Shown here: piece after piece, positions 27,114 to 36,082 of the stretch
How the letters are laid out: every line of letters begins with the position of its first letter
Numbering within the stretch: the first letter of the stretch is position 1
From: Actinomycetota bacterium
GTDB taxonomy: Bacteria; Actinomycetota; Acidimicrobiia; Acidimicrobiales; WLNW01
Assembly (NCBI GenBank): GCA_009699605.1
Contig: WLNW01000010.1
Location: 1 to 39,579 of the forward strand
Length of the DNA stretch: 39,579 nucleotides
Direction: 5' to 3'
Made by a program: the position numbers and the translations under genes
The notes under the pieces: model-generated
The model's database searches: none
Told to the model about the DNA's origin: nothing
Seen by the model: only the letters and a program-made list of their open reading frames with translations

Positions 27114-28188
27114 TGCCGTTGACGTGCACCGGTTCGAAGTCGGGGATGGTGCGCGCACTGCGGCGCCGATGGCCCCGGCTCTTCGGAAGGTCAGCGAACA
27201 GCAACCGGAACATCTCGTCGTCGGCGACGGCGACCGCGGCGGCGGCGGCGGGCGGCGCGCCGCGCGGGGTGAACGCGATGGGGACGGGCTCCTCGCGCAG
27301 GTCGATGACGGCTGCCGATTCGGCGAGTTCGGCTTCGATGGGCTCGACGTCGACCGGTTCCTCGACGAACGCAAGAACGAGTGAGGGGTCGACCACCGGG
27401 CGGTCGGCGTGCGCGGCGGGCCGCCAGTCGATGTCGGGCGACGTGATCGCGAGGCCCGGATACTGGGCTGGCTGCTCGAGGTCGGGCACGATCACCGGCT
27501 CGATCTGGAGGAGGCCGGGCGGTCGCGGGCGAGGTTGATTCGGGCCGCCAGGGGCATGGACGCGAACCAGGTCGATCACCGCGACCGCATCGTCCGGCGG
27601 CGGCGCACCTGCGACCTCGGTGGCGTCGTCGCCGATCGCGGAGTGGGCCCGCTTCCGCTTGTGCAGCGTGAGGTTCGCGGCGATGTCGGCGAGCCCGACG
27701 AGGATGATCAGGTCGCCGAACGCGAGAACCTGACCGGTTTCCTCTAGCGGGATGATGTCGCCGAGGAAGCGCACGCGGTGGGTGGGCTCCTCGAGGCGCC
27801 GCGCGCCGCGAAGCTCGACCCGGTCGACTTCGGCCCGAGAAGCCAAGCCTGCATCGACCAGCGCCTCGCGGTTCACCGGCAGGCCGCCGTTGAGGAAGGT
27901 GGCCAGGAGGTTGGCGAGGATGCCGATGGCCATGACGCTCATGCCGACGATCCGTACGTTGACGATCGCGAAGGCGAGCAGCGCGGCCAGGCCGCCGAGC
28001 ACGAGCGGTATGGCGACCTCGCGCGTGAACTGATCGGCGAGCGAGGGCACGACGACCCCGATGACCAATAGCCCCGTCACTCGCACCGGGATGCCGACGG
28101 TGTTGCGGAACCGCCCGCCTCGCGCGAGGCCCACGAAGATCCCGGCGAGAACCGCCAGAACCGTGAGCACGAGGCCATCGAAATACAT
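27094..28188 (-). CDS. DUF5317-like integral membrane protein with long cytoplasmic C-terminal region
   Basis: MYFDGLVLTVLAVLAGIFVGLARGGRF...; several hydrophobic segments, then a long polar C-terminus. Confidence 0.7.
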   Translation of the reverse strand: MYFDGLVLTVLAVLAGIFVGLARGGRFRNTVGIPVRVTGLLVIGVVVPSLADQFTREVAIPLVLGGLAALLAFAIVNVRIVGMSVMAIGILANLLATFLNGGLPVNREALVDAGLASRAEVDRVELRGARRLEEPTHRVRFLGDIIPLEETGQVLAFGDLIILVGLADIAANLTLHKRKRAHSAIGDDATEVAGAPPPDDAVAVIDLVRVHAPGGPNQPRPRPPGLLQIEPVIVPDLEQPAQYPGLAITSPDIDWRPAAHADRPVVDPSLVLAFVEEPVDVEPIEAELAESAAVIDLREEPVPIAFTPRGAPPAAAAAVAVADDEMFRLLFADLPKSRGHRRRSARTIPDFEPVHVNGITPRGR

Positions 28189-28248
28189 GTCCCGACCGTA
28201 CTGTTCGGCGCTCAGGGTTGAGAGCCGCTTTGGGGGGAAACTGTTGTG

Positions 28249-28806
28249 TTAGAGCGCTTTCCCGCGCATCGAACCCACCAGCGGCTCATCGTCGTTGCGC
28301 TGCACGTAACACGTGATGCCGCGATACCGCGCTTTGACGTCTTCCCAGTTGGCCTGGGGTGGGGTGAGCACGCCGATGCCGAGTACGGACAACTCGTAGA
28401 TGACCCCGGCGAACGCTTCGAAGTTTTGATAGCAGAGGCGAAGTCCGTATCGCTGCAGCGCATCCTTGCCGGGCCATGGATCGCCGAACGGGGAGGGGTG
28501 CACCATCGTCGCGAAGACCTCGCCCTTGTGTGCGACCTCGCATGGCACGAGCGTGGTGATCATGTCGGTGCCCGTCTCGTACCGGCTGAAGCACTCATCG
28601 AGCGCGAGCGTGTAGACGTTGATCGGGTCGCCGATGATGGCCGGTGGCTTCGTCGTGGTGGCCGTCGCGCCCTTCGTTCGAATCGTGGTGGTCGCAGCGG
28701 GGCCATTGGTCGGCGTTCCGTCCGAGCACGCGGCGAGCGTGACGAGGGCGACCGCGCCGGCGAGAGCGGCCCATCGCAGGGAGAAGGAGCGTCGTCGGTC
28801 GCGCAC
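28249..28806 (-). CDS. Lipoprotein, septum-formation-domain-like
   Basis: Lipobox VTLAAC; Cys-containing domain ECFSRY...VPCEVAHKGEVFATM. Confidence 0.65.
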   Translation of the reverse strand: MRDRRRSFSLRWAALAGAVALVTLAACSDGTPTNGPAATTTIRTKGATATTTKPPAIIGDPINVYTLALDECFSRYETGTDMITTLVPCEVAHKGEVFATMVHPSPFGDPWPGKDALQRYGLRLCYQNFEAFAGVIYELSVLGIGVLTPPQANWEDVKARYRGITCYVQRNDDEPLVGSMRGKAL

Positions 28807-28857
28807 GACTTCGCATGCTAAGCCGCTTCCTTGGGCGCTCAGGTGGCAAGGAGCGCG

Positions 28858-29916
28858 TCAGCGAGCAGGCATCCACCGATCGAGTTGCTCGAACCAGGAG
28901 AACAGCACGATCGCCATTGGGACGACGGCCACTGCATAGGCGGGCCAGCGCCGCCAACAGATCGACAGCCGCCAGACGCCGGCGAGCATCGCGAAGAACA
29001 CCAGGCCCCACACCAACGCCGGGGTGCGGGCGTCGGGGTCGCCGCCGAGTCCTTCGTCGAGCGAGGGATCGTCGGCCGCGGTGGCCAAACCGGGGACGTC
29101 GCCGACCGTGGCCCCCGGCGTGGCCGCGCCGGTCCCGCTGGCCGAGGTGCCAGCCGCTGCGGGCGTCGAGGCGGTGGACTCCGCCACAGGACTTTCGACG
29201 AGCTTGGCGACCACGACGATGCGCTGATCGGCGCTGAACTTCGGATGGCACGCGGTCAGCGTGAGCCGGTTGTCGCTGAAGTCGTCGAGCACCCAGACGT
29301 CGGTGGGCTTGACGATGAAGTGGCCGCTGGTGGGGTCATCGGGGGCACCGATGACGACATAGCTCCACGTGCCTTGCAGGGTAGTAACGGTGATCTTGTC
29401 GCCGGGCGCGAGCTCGTCGATTCGGGAGAAGGGCGCGCCATAGGTGGTGCGGTGCCCGGCGATCGCCGCGTTGCCGGCCTGGCCGGGCTGGGGTGTCGAG
29501 CGGTAGTGACCGGGGCCTTTGCGGAGATCGTCGACGGCGACGCCCTCGACCACCAGCTTGTCGACGCCGATCTTGGGGATCCGGATGCGGGCGAGCGCCT
29601 CGCCGGGCGCGACGTTGACCGGGGTTGTGGCGACCGGCCCGGTGGCCTCAACGACGAGCGTGGTGCTCGGAGGCGTTGCCGGGATGGCGGTGGTCGCGGG
29701 CGTGCCGCGTGGCACCGTGGTGGGCGTGATCGTCGTGATGACCGTGCCCGTGGGCTCGACGTTCGCCAGGCGCACCGCGAACTGCCGGTCGAGCGAATCC
29801 TGGGCGCGAGCCTCTTGCAGGCCTGTGCCCCAGAGCTGGTACGCCACGAACAGCAGGAGGAGCAGGCCGGCCCCGATGAAGATCCAGCCGATGGCGCTGA
29901 GGACGCGGGTGAGCAC
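28858..29916 (-). CDS. Sortase (class E-like) with extra C-terminal transmembrane segments
   Basis: AIAGHRTTYGAPFSRIDELAPGD, NRLTLTACHPKFSADQRIVV (TLTxC); N-terminal TM and C-terminal ALVWGLVFFAMLAGV / YAVAVVPMAIVLFSWF. Confidence 0.88.
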   Translation of the reverse strand: MLTRVLSAIGWIFIGAGLLLLLFVAYQLWGTGLQEARAQDSLDRQFAVRLANVEPTGTVITTITPTTVPRGTPATTAIPATPPSTTLVVEATGPVATTPVNVAPGEALARIRIPKIGVDKLVVEGVAVDDLRKGPGHYRSTPQPGQAGNAAIAGHRTTYGAPFSRIDELAPGDKITVTTLQGTWSYVVIGAPDDPTSGHFIVKPTDVWVLDDFSDNRLTLTACHPKFSADQRIVVVAKLVESPVAESTASTPAAAGTSASGTGAATPGATVGDVPGLATAADDPSLDEGLGGDPDARTPALVWGLVFFAMLAGVWRLSICWRRWPAYAVAVVPMAIVLFSWFEQLDRWMPAR

Positions 29917-30063
29917 GAGGAGCTATCGGCTGTGCCGCGGCGGGCCTGAGGGGTCCGTCTGAGAGGGCGCGTCGATTTGGGCGGCGCTGGTGCGGGCGGA
30001 ACCGGTTCGGGTGCATGACCACCGCGTTGGGCGCCGAGGTGGCCTGGTCGGTAGGTTTTTGGG

Positions 30064-30768
30064 GTGTCCGTCGTCCATCTGCGCGCCGTGGTCGCGTTGC
30101 TCGGCCGGTTCCCGGCGCTCGCCGGCGTCGACCTCGACGTCGAGTCGGGCGAGGCAGTGCTGCTGCAAGGCCCCAATGGCGCGGGCAAAACCAGCCTGCT
30201 GCGCCTGTGCGCCGGACTGCTCGCCCCCGCATCGGGTGAGGCGGTCGTGCTCGGTCACGACCTCGGCCGCGACCGACGATCCGTGCGACGCGAGGTCGGC
30301 ATGCTGGCGCACGCGACGTTCCTCTACGACGACCTGAGCGTCTACGAGAACGTGTGCTTCTGGGCCCGCGCCGCCGGTGGTTCGCCCGCCGAAGCAGAGG
30401 CAGCCATTGCCCGGCTCGAGATCGACACGCGACTGCGCGACATTCCGGTGGTGCGCCTGTCGACCGGTCAGCGCCGTCGGACCTCGCTCGCCGTGCTCGT
30501 GGCTCGCCGCCCGCGGCTGTGGTTGCTCGACGAGCCGCACGCGGGGCTCGATCAGGCGGGGCGCGACATCGTGGATGGCCTCGTGCGCGATGCCGTCGAT
30601 GCTGGAGCCACGGTACTGGTCGCGTCGCACGAGCTCGACCGTACCCGCACCATTGCCTCGCGGGTGATCACGATCGCGGGTGGTGTAGTCGTGGCCGATC
30701 AGCCGATACCCGGTCGGTCGATGCCGGTCGGGCCGGCGCCCGAGAGAGGTGGTCCCGATGTGGCATGA
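30064..30768 (+). CDS. ccmA: Cytochrome c biogenesis heme ABC exporter ATPase
   Basis: LLQGPNGAGKTSLLRLCAGLL, LSTGQRRRTSLAVLVARRPRLWLLDEPHAGLD; first gene of the ccm operon. Confidence 0.88.
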   Translation: MSVVHLRAVVALLGRFPALAGVDLDVESGEAVLLQGPNGAGKTSLLRLCAGLLAPASGEAVVLGHDLGRDRRSVRREVGMLAHATFLYDDLSVYENVCFWARAAGGSPAEAEAAIARLEIDTRLRDIPVVRLSTGQRRRTSLAVLVARRPRLWLLDEPHAGLDQAGRDIVDGLVRDAVDAGATVLVASHELDRTRTIASRVITIAGGVVVADQPIPGRSMPVGPAPERGGPDVA

Positions 30769-31426
30769 CGTGCGGCTCATCGCGGGCAAGGACCTCCGCA
30801 TCGAGTGGCGCTCGCAGGTCGCTACCGGCCAGGTCGCGCCATTCGCGATCCTGGTCTTGGTGCTGTTCGGGTTCGCGCTCGACGCCGACACGGTGGCGTT
30901 GCGCACGTTCACCGGTGGCCTGTATTGGGTGACGGTGCTGTTCTCGGCGGTTCTGGCCATCCAACGGTCGTTCGCGCTCGAGTCGGCGGACGGAAACCGT
31001 GACGCACTCCGGTTGTCGGGCATCGAGCCGGCGGCCATCTTCTTCGGCAAAGCCACAGCGTTGGTGGTGCAGTTGGTGCTGCTGGAGGTGCTGCTCGGCG
31101 CGGGCGTGGCGGTGCTGTACGGCCCGAGCGTCGAGGACTTTCCCCTCCTGGTCGCCACCGCTGGGGTCGCGACCATCGGCGTCGCCGCCGCCGGTACGCT
31201 GTATGGCGTCCTGGCTGCGGGTCTCCGCGTGCGAGAGACGATCCTGCCCATCCTGTTGTTGCCGGTGCTCGCACCGGTGCTCATCGGGGCGACGCGGGCG
31301 TTTGACGACGCGCTCGGCACTGTTGCGGTCAACGGCTGGAATTGGCTCGCGCTGCTCGGTCTGACTGCAGTGGTGTATGTGGCGTTCGGAGCCTTGGCCT
31401 TCGGCGTGTTGTTGGAGGATTCGTGA
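30758..31426 (+). CDS. ccmB: Heme exporter protein CcmB
   Basis: ATG at 30758; GKDLRIEWRSQ..., IQRSFALESADGNRDALRLSGIEPAAIFFGKA typical of CcmB. Confidence 0.9.
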   Translation: MWHDVRLIAGKDLRIEWRSQVATGQVAPFAILVLVLFGFALDADTVALRTFTGGLYWVTVLFSAVLAIQRSFALESADGNRDALRLSGIEPAAIFFGKATALVVQLVLLEVLLGAGVAVLYGPSVEDFPLLVATAGVATIGVAAAGTLYGVLAAGLRVRETILPILLLPVLAPVLIGATRAFDDALGTVAVNGWNWLALLGLTAVVYVAFGALAFGVLLEDS

Positions 31427-32205
31427 GCCCAGCAGAAGTGACCTCGACCGGTTCGCGGGGCACGCGCGTCATTGGTTCGATCGTGCTCGCCGGCATCGTC
31501 TTCCACGTGCTGTTGTCGTTCGTGTGGAGCGACCCCGATGCAGACCAGGGCGACCTCGTGCGCATCATGTACGTGCACGTGCCCTCGGCCTGGCTGGCGT
31601 ACATGGCCTTCACCGTCACCGCATTCGGTGGCGTCATGTACCTGTGGAAGCGCTCGCTCTGGTGGGATCTGGTGGCCGGCGCCTCGGCCGAGATCGGTGT
31701 GGTGTTCTGCGCGCTTGCGCTCGTCACCGGTTCGATATGGGGCCGCCCGACCTGGGGCACCTACTGGGAGTGGACCGACGTGCGCATCGTGACCACGTTG
31801 GTCTTGTTGTTGCTCTACATCGGCTACCTCGCCGTGCGCCGCATCCCGGCCGACCCGCATCAGCGCAGCCGGCGCGCGGCGGTCGTCGGCATCATCGCCG
31901 CGCTCAACATCCCCATCGTGCGGTTCTCGGTCGACTGGTGGGCCGATCGCACGCTCCACCAGAAGGCCACGATCAAGCTCGGCGGCACCGAACTCGACGG
32001 GCTCATGCTGTTCGCACTCTTCTTCGGGCTCATCCTCTTCACTCTGATCTACGCGTGGATGATGATCCACCGCTTCCGCATCGCCTGGCTCGACGAGCAG
32101 ATCGACCGCCACGGCCTTGACGCGGCCATCGCCGAACGGCTTGCCGAGAGCACGAGCGATGTCACGCGGGCGGTCGGCCTCACCAAGACGGGTGCCGACC
32201 TGTGA
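31423..32205 (+). CDS. ccmC: Heme exporter protein CcmC
   Basis: GTG at 31423 overlapping the ccmB stop; IMYVHVPSAWLAYMAF, GRPTWGTYWEWTDVRIVTTLVLLLLYIGYLAVR (tryptophan-rich heme-handling motif). Confidence 0.9.
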   Translation: MSPAEVTSTGSRGTRVIGSIVLAGIVFHVLLSFVWSDPDADQGDLVRIMYVHVPSAWLAYMAFTVTAFGGVMYLWKRSLWWDLVAGASAEIGVVFCALALVTGSIWGRPTWGTYWEWTDVRIVTTLVLLLLYIGYLAVRRIPADPHQRSRRAAVVGIIAALNIPIVRFSVDWWADRTLHQKATIKLGGTELDGLMLFALFFGLILFTLIYAWMMIHRFRIAWLDEQIDRHGLDAAIAERLAESTSDVTRAVGLTKTGADL

Positions 32206-32387
32206 CGCACAGCGGGTTCATCTTCGCCGCGTGGGGAATCGTGTTGGCTGTGCTCGTGCTCTACAGCGTGCACCTGGTGCTACGAGGTCGCTCGCTGACC
32301 AACGCCGTCGAGCCCGAGCACCGGCGCTGGCTCGACTCGGGTGCCGAGACCAAGGGCGTGTCCCACCCGCCGAGGGAGCAGCCGTGA
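32202..32387 (+). CDS. ccmD: CcmD-like small membrane protein
   Basis: 61 aa, single TM FIFAAWGIVLAVLVLYSVHLVLRGR; located between ccmC and ccmE with GTGA overlaps on both sides. Confidence 0.8.
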   Translation: MTHSGFIFAAWGIVLAVLVLYSVHLVLRGRSLTNAVEPEHRRWLDSGAETKGVSHPPREQP

Positions 32388-32983
32388 CCGACATCGATCT
32401 CACGCCGCGCGATCGCGCGCCGCGCAAAAAGCGCTCGCTCGGTCCGATGGTCCTCGTCCTGGTCATTGTCGTCGCGATCGGTGCGCTGTTGTTCAAGACG
32501 CTCGGCGATGCGTCCCTCTTCTTCAAGAACGCGGACGAAGCCGTCGAGCAACGCGACGATCTCGGATCACAGCGGTTCCGGATGTTGGGCAGCGTGGTGC
32601 CGGGCACCATCACCAAGGGCGACGTCGACGGCCGCGGCGCCGTGTTGTTCACCGTGTCCTTCGACGGCGTCGTCGCCGATGTCGCGAGCTTCGACAACCC
32701 GACTGAGCTCTTCAAGGACGGCATACCGGTGGTGCTCGAGGGTCATTGGCGCAATGCGTCCACGGCCGCGGTCTCCGCGCGCGACTGCACCGGCTCGACC
32801 AGCGCGGCGTTTGCCGGTGGCGCGAAGGACGGCTGGTTCTTCGCGAGCGACAGCATCCTGGTCAAGCACGACGCAAACTACTCGAGCGAGAACAGGGATC
32901 GGCTCGACAAAGCCGCCTACGAGGGCGTGGCAACAGGAGCGTCTGGCGCGATTTCCTTTACTTGCACCGGTGCCGCGAAGTGA
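32384..32983 (+). CDS. ccmE: Cytochrome c maturation heme chaperone CcmE
   Basis: GTG at 32384; FRMLGSVVPGTI, FTVSFDGVVADV, FASDSILVKHDANY (heme-binding His motif). Confidence 0.88.
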   Translation: MTDIDLTPRDRAPRKKRSLGPMVLVLVIVVAIGALLFKTLGDASLFFKNADEAVEQRDDLGSQRFRMLGSVVPGTITKGDVDGRGAVLFTVSFDGVVADVASFDNPTELFKDGIPVVLEGHWRNASTAAVSARDCTGSTSAAFAGGAKDGWFFASDSILVKHDANYSSENRDRLDKAAYEGVATGASGAISFTCTGAAK

Positions 32984-34971
32984 ACGCCGCGTTGGGTGGC
33001 GCGGCCAACGTGCTCGGTCTCGCGTCGGCCACGATAGGTGCGGTCACTGCGGGTACCGGGGTAATAAGGCGTCGCCCCGACCTGGTTCGCCTGAGCCGTC
33101 GCTACGCCTGGCTGACATTCGCCTGCGCGCTCGCCGCGTTCGCGATCATGGAGCGCGCGCTGATCACTCGCGACTTCACCGTGGCCTTCGTGGCCGAGAA
33201 CGGATCCAGTCGTACGCCAGCGCTTTACAACTTCGCCACGCTGTGGTCCGCGCTCGAGGGTTCGATCATCTTGTGGGCGCTCGTCCTCACCGGGTACGTC
33301 GTCGCGACGGTCGTGAAGTTCCGCGACCGCGTCGACGACGAACTCTTCGGCTGGGCTTTGGTCACCATGTTCGTCATCACCGCGTTCTTCTTCGTGTTGC
33401 TCGTCGGGCCGGCTAATCCGTTCAAGTCGTTCGAGCCGCCCATCGGCTACGACGGGCCTGGGCCGAACCCGCTACTGCAGAACCACATCCTGATGGCGTT
33501 CCATCCGCCGATGCTCTACCTCGGCTACGTGGGCTTCACGGTGCCGTTCGCATTCGCGATCGGTGCGCTCGCCACCGGACGCGTCGGCGAGGGTTGGCTC
33601 GTCGCGACGCGGCGATGGACATTGTTCGCGTGGGGCTTCCTCACGATCGGCATCATCCTCGGCGCGTGGTGGAGCTACGAGGTGCTCGGTTGGGGTGGCT
33701 ACTGGGCCTGGGACCCGGTCGAGAATGCATCGTTCCTGCCGTGGCTCACCGGCACGGCGTACGTGCACTCGGTCATGGTGCAGGAACGGCGCGGCATGTT
33801 GCGCGTGTGGAACCTCTCGTTGCTCTGCGCCACGTTCGCGCTCACCATCCTCGGCACGTTCCTCACCCGTAGTGGTGTGGTCGCGTCCGTGCACGCCTTC
33901 AGCAACTCGACGATCGGCCCGTTGTTGCTCGGCTTCTTCGCGGTGATCGTCGCGGTCACGGTGGGGCTCATCGGATGGCGCGGCGATCAGCTTCGTTCGC
34001 CCGGCCGCATCGATTCGCCGCTGTCGCGCGAAGGGGCGTTCCTCGCGAACAACGTGATGTTCGCGGCGTTCGCGTTCGTCGTACTGCTGGGCACGGTGTT
34101 CCCGCTCATCGTCGAGGCCATCAACAACGATCGCATCTCGGTCGGAACGCCCTACTTCGAGCGCATGACCATGCCCATCGGGCTGGTGCTCCTCTTCCTC
34201 ATGTCGATCGCGCCGGTGCTGCCGTGGCGCAAGGCCAGCGGCGAACTGCTGTCGCAACGGTTGTTCTGGCCAGCCTGGTGCGGGCTCGGCGCGATGACCC
34301 TCGCGTTGTTGCTCGGCGCTCGCGGGTTGGTGCCGATGCTGGCGTTCGCGTTCGGAGGCTTCGCTGCGGGCGCCGCGCTACGCCAGATCGTGCTGGCCTC
34401 GCGCCGTCAGGGCTGGCGCGGCATCGTCGGTCGCACCAACGGTGGCATGGTTGTGCACCTCGGCGTCATCCTCATCGCCGTCGCGTTCGCGTCCTCGTCG
34501 TCGTACGCACATCAACAGGAACTGCAGCTCATCGTCGGCCAGACCGGAACAGTGGGCGGGCACGAGATCACGTTCCGGGGCATCACCACCAAGGAGCTCC
34601 CCGAGAAGTCGCTTACCCAGGCGCAGCTCCAGATCGACGGTGGCCAGGTCTATGCGCCGGGCATCAGCGTCTACGCGTTCAGTGGGCAGAACATTGGTAC
34701 GCCTTCGGTGCGCACCGGCATCACCGAGGACATCATGTTGTCGGTCATCGCGTTCCCCGAGAGCGAAGGCGGCCCGGTCACCGTGCGCGTCGTGGTGCAG
34801 CCGCTCATCATGTGGTTGTGGATCGGCGGTGGCGTCATGGCCGTCGGCACCGCGCTCGCCGCGTTCCCCGGTCGACGCCGCAACCCCATATCGCCCACCT
34901 CTGCTCCGCTCGCGGGGCGGCCCGGGTCTCCTGCGCCCAATCGAGCTGAGCCGGAGTTGGTGATCACATGA
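32980..34971 (+). CDS. ccmF: Cytochrome c-type biogenesis heme lyase CcmF
   Basis: GTG at 32980; AFHPPMLYLGYVGFTVPFAFAI, GAWWSYEVLGWGGYWAWDPVENASFLPWLTGTAYVHSVMVQERRGML, FLTRSGVVASVHAF. Confidence 0.95.
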   Translation: MNAALGGAANVLGLASATIGAVTAGTGVIRRRPDLVRLSRRYAWLTFACALAAFAIMERALITRDFTVAFVAENGSSRTPALYNFATLWSALEGSIILWALVLTGYVVATVVKFRDRVDDELFGWALVTMFVITAFFFVLLVGPANPFKSFEPPIGYDGPGPNPLLQNHILMAFHPPMLYLGYVGFTVPFAFAIGALATGRVGEGWLVATRRWTLFAWGFLTIGIILGAWWSYEVLGWGGYWAWDPVENASFLPWLTGTAYVHSVMVQERRGMLRVWNLSLLCATFALTILGTFLTRSGVVASVHAFSNSTIGPLLLGFFAVIVAVTVGLIGWRGDQLRSPGRIDSPLSREGAFLANNVMFAAFAFVVLLGTVFPLIVEAINNDRISVGTPYFERMTMPIGLVLLFLMSIAPVLPWRKASGELLSQRLFWPAWCGLGAMTLALLLGARGLVPMLAFAFGGFAAGAALRQIVLASRRQGWRGIVGRTNGGMVVHLGVILIAVAFASSSSYAHQQELQLIVGQTGTVGGHEITFRGITTKELPEKSLTQAQLQIDGGQVYAPGISVYAFSGQNIGTPSVRTGITEDIMLSVIAFPESEGGPVTVRVVVQPLIMWLWIGGGVMAVGTALAAFPGRRRNPISPTSAPLAGRPGSPAPNRAEPELVIT

Positions 34972-35555
34972 CCGACCTCGACACCAATGACGCGCACCAC
35001 GACGGGTCGATCGCGGCGGCCCGGTCGAGCGTGCGACTCGCGCCGTACGTCGCAGGAGGCGTCGCGGTGATCGCCGCACTGTTCGTGCTGTTGTTGGCGG
35101 TGAGCGACACGGGCGACAAAGCAACGCGTAGCCCGCTGCTCGGTAAGGCAGCGCCTGCGATCGTCGGAACCGGCTTTCGCGGCGAGTCCTTCGACCTCGA
35201 CCTCAGCCGGGGCAAGTGGGTGATCGTGAACTTCTTCTCGACCACCTGCGTGCCGTGTCAACAGGAGCATTCCGAACTGGTCGATCTCGAGGCACGGCAC
35301 CGGGCCGCCGCCGATCTGGCAATGGTGAGCGTGACCTTCGAGGATCGTCCTGCTGCGGTACAGGCGTTCTTCGCCGCGAACGGCGGCTCGTGGCCGGTGT
35401 TGCTCAACGACACGGGCAAGGTGGCCATCAGCTACGGCGTCACCGCGGTACCTGAGTCGTACCTCATCGCGCCCAGCGGATTGGTGGCGGTCAAGGTGGT
35501 CGGCGGAATCACCGCCGACCGCATCGACGAGTACATCGCGTCGTTCGGGGGCTGA
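34968..35555 (+). CDS. ccmG: TlpA/DsbE-type membrane-anchored thioredoxin (CcmG)
   Basis: N-terminal TM; VIVNFFSTTCVPCQQEHSEL (CxxC), YGVTAVPESYLIAPSG (cis-Pro loop). Confidence 0.88.
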   Translation: MTDLDTNDAHHDGSIAAARSSVRLAPYVAGGVAVIAALFVLLLAVSDTGDKATRSPLLGKAAPAIVGTGFRGESFDLDLSRGKWVIVNFFSTTCVPCQQEHSELVDLEARHRAAADLAMVSVTFEDRPAAVQAFFAANGGSWPVLLNDTGKVAISYGVTAVPESYLIAPSGLVAVKVVGGITADRIDEYIASFGG

Positions 35556-35560
35556 GCATC

Positions 35561-36082
35561 TTGCGCAACGCGAAGCGTTCGTGGTGGTGGATTGTGGTCG
35601 CCGCACTCGGTCTCGCACTCTTGTCGGTCGCCACGTTCGACACGAGCGACGGACCGGCCAACAACAACGAGCGGATGGTGTCGCTCGCGGGCCAGTTTGC
35701 GTGTCCGGTCTGTTCGGGCCAGTCGATCGCCGAGTCCGATGTTCCCATCGCGCGCGAGATCCAAAAAGAGATCCGGTCGCGGCTCGACCAGGGCCAGACC
35801 GACGGCCAGATCCGTACGTACCTCGGTGGGTTGTACCCCGACATGGATCTCCGGCCGAAGGCGTCAGGCGTGACCGGACTCGTGTGGTTCCTGCCGGTGT
35901 TCGTATTGGTGCTCGCGATCGCCGGGCTCGTGGCGGTCTTCCGCAGGTGGCGCAACGAGACCCCGTCCGTGGCCACCGACGCCGACCGTGCCATCGTCGA
36001 GCAAGCATTGGCCGCCTCATCGCAACGCGAGCAGTCGCGGCGCGCACTCGCGGCCGAGCCGTTCGTGGACCCCGATGACTGA
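35561..36082 (+). CDS. ccmH: Cytochrome c-type biogenesis protein CcmH
   Basis: LAGQFACPVCSGQSIAESDVPIAREIQKEIRSRLDQGQTDGQIRTYL (CPxC of CcmH); TTG start. Confidence 0.9.
   Translation: MRNAKRSWWWIVVAALGLALLSVATFDTSDGPANNNERMVSLAGQFACPVCSGQSIAESDVPIAREIQKEIRSRLDQGQTDGQIRTYLGGLYPDMDLRPKASGVTGLVWFLPVFVLVLAIAGLVAVFRRWRNETPSVATDADRAIVEQALAASSQREQSRRALAAEPFVDPDD

Noticed and set aside
29923-32112. 729-aa minus-strand ORF
   Set aside because: Antisense to ccmA-ccmC with low-complexity composition; a shadow ORF of GC-rich DNA.
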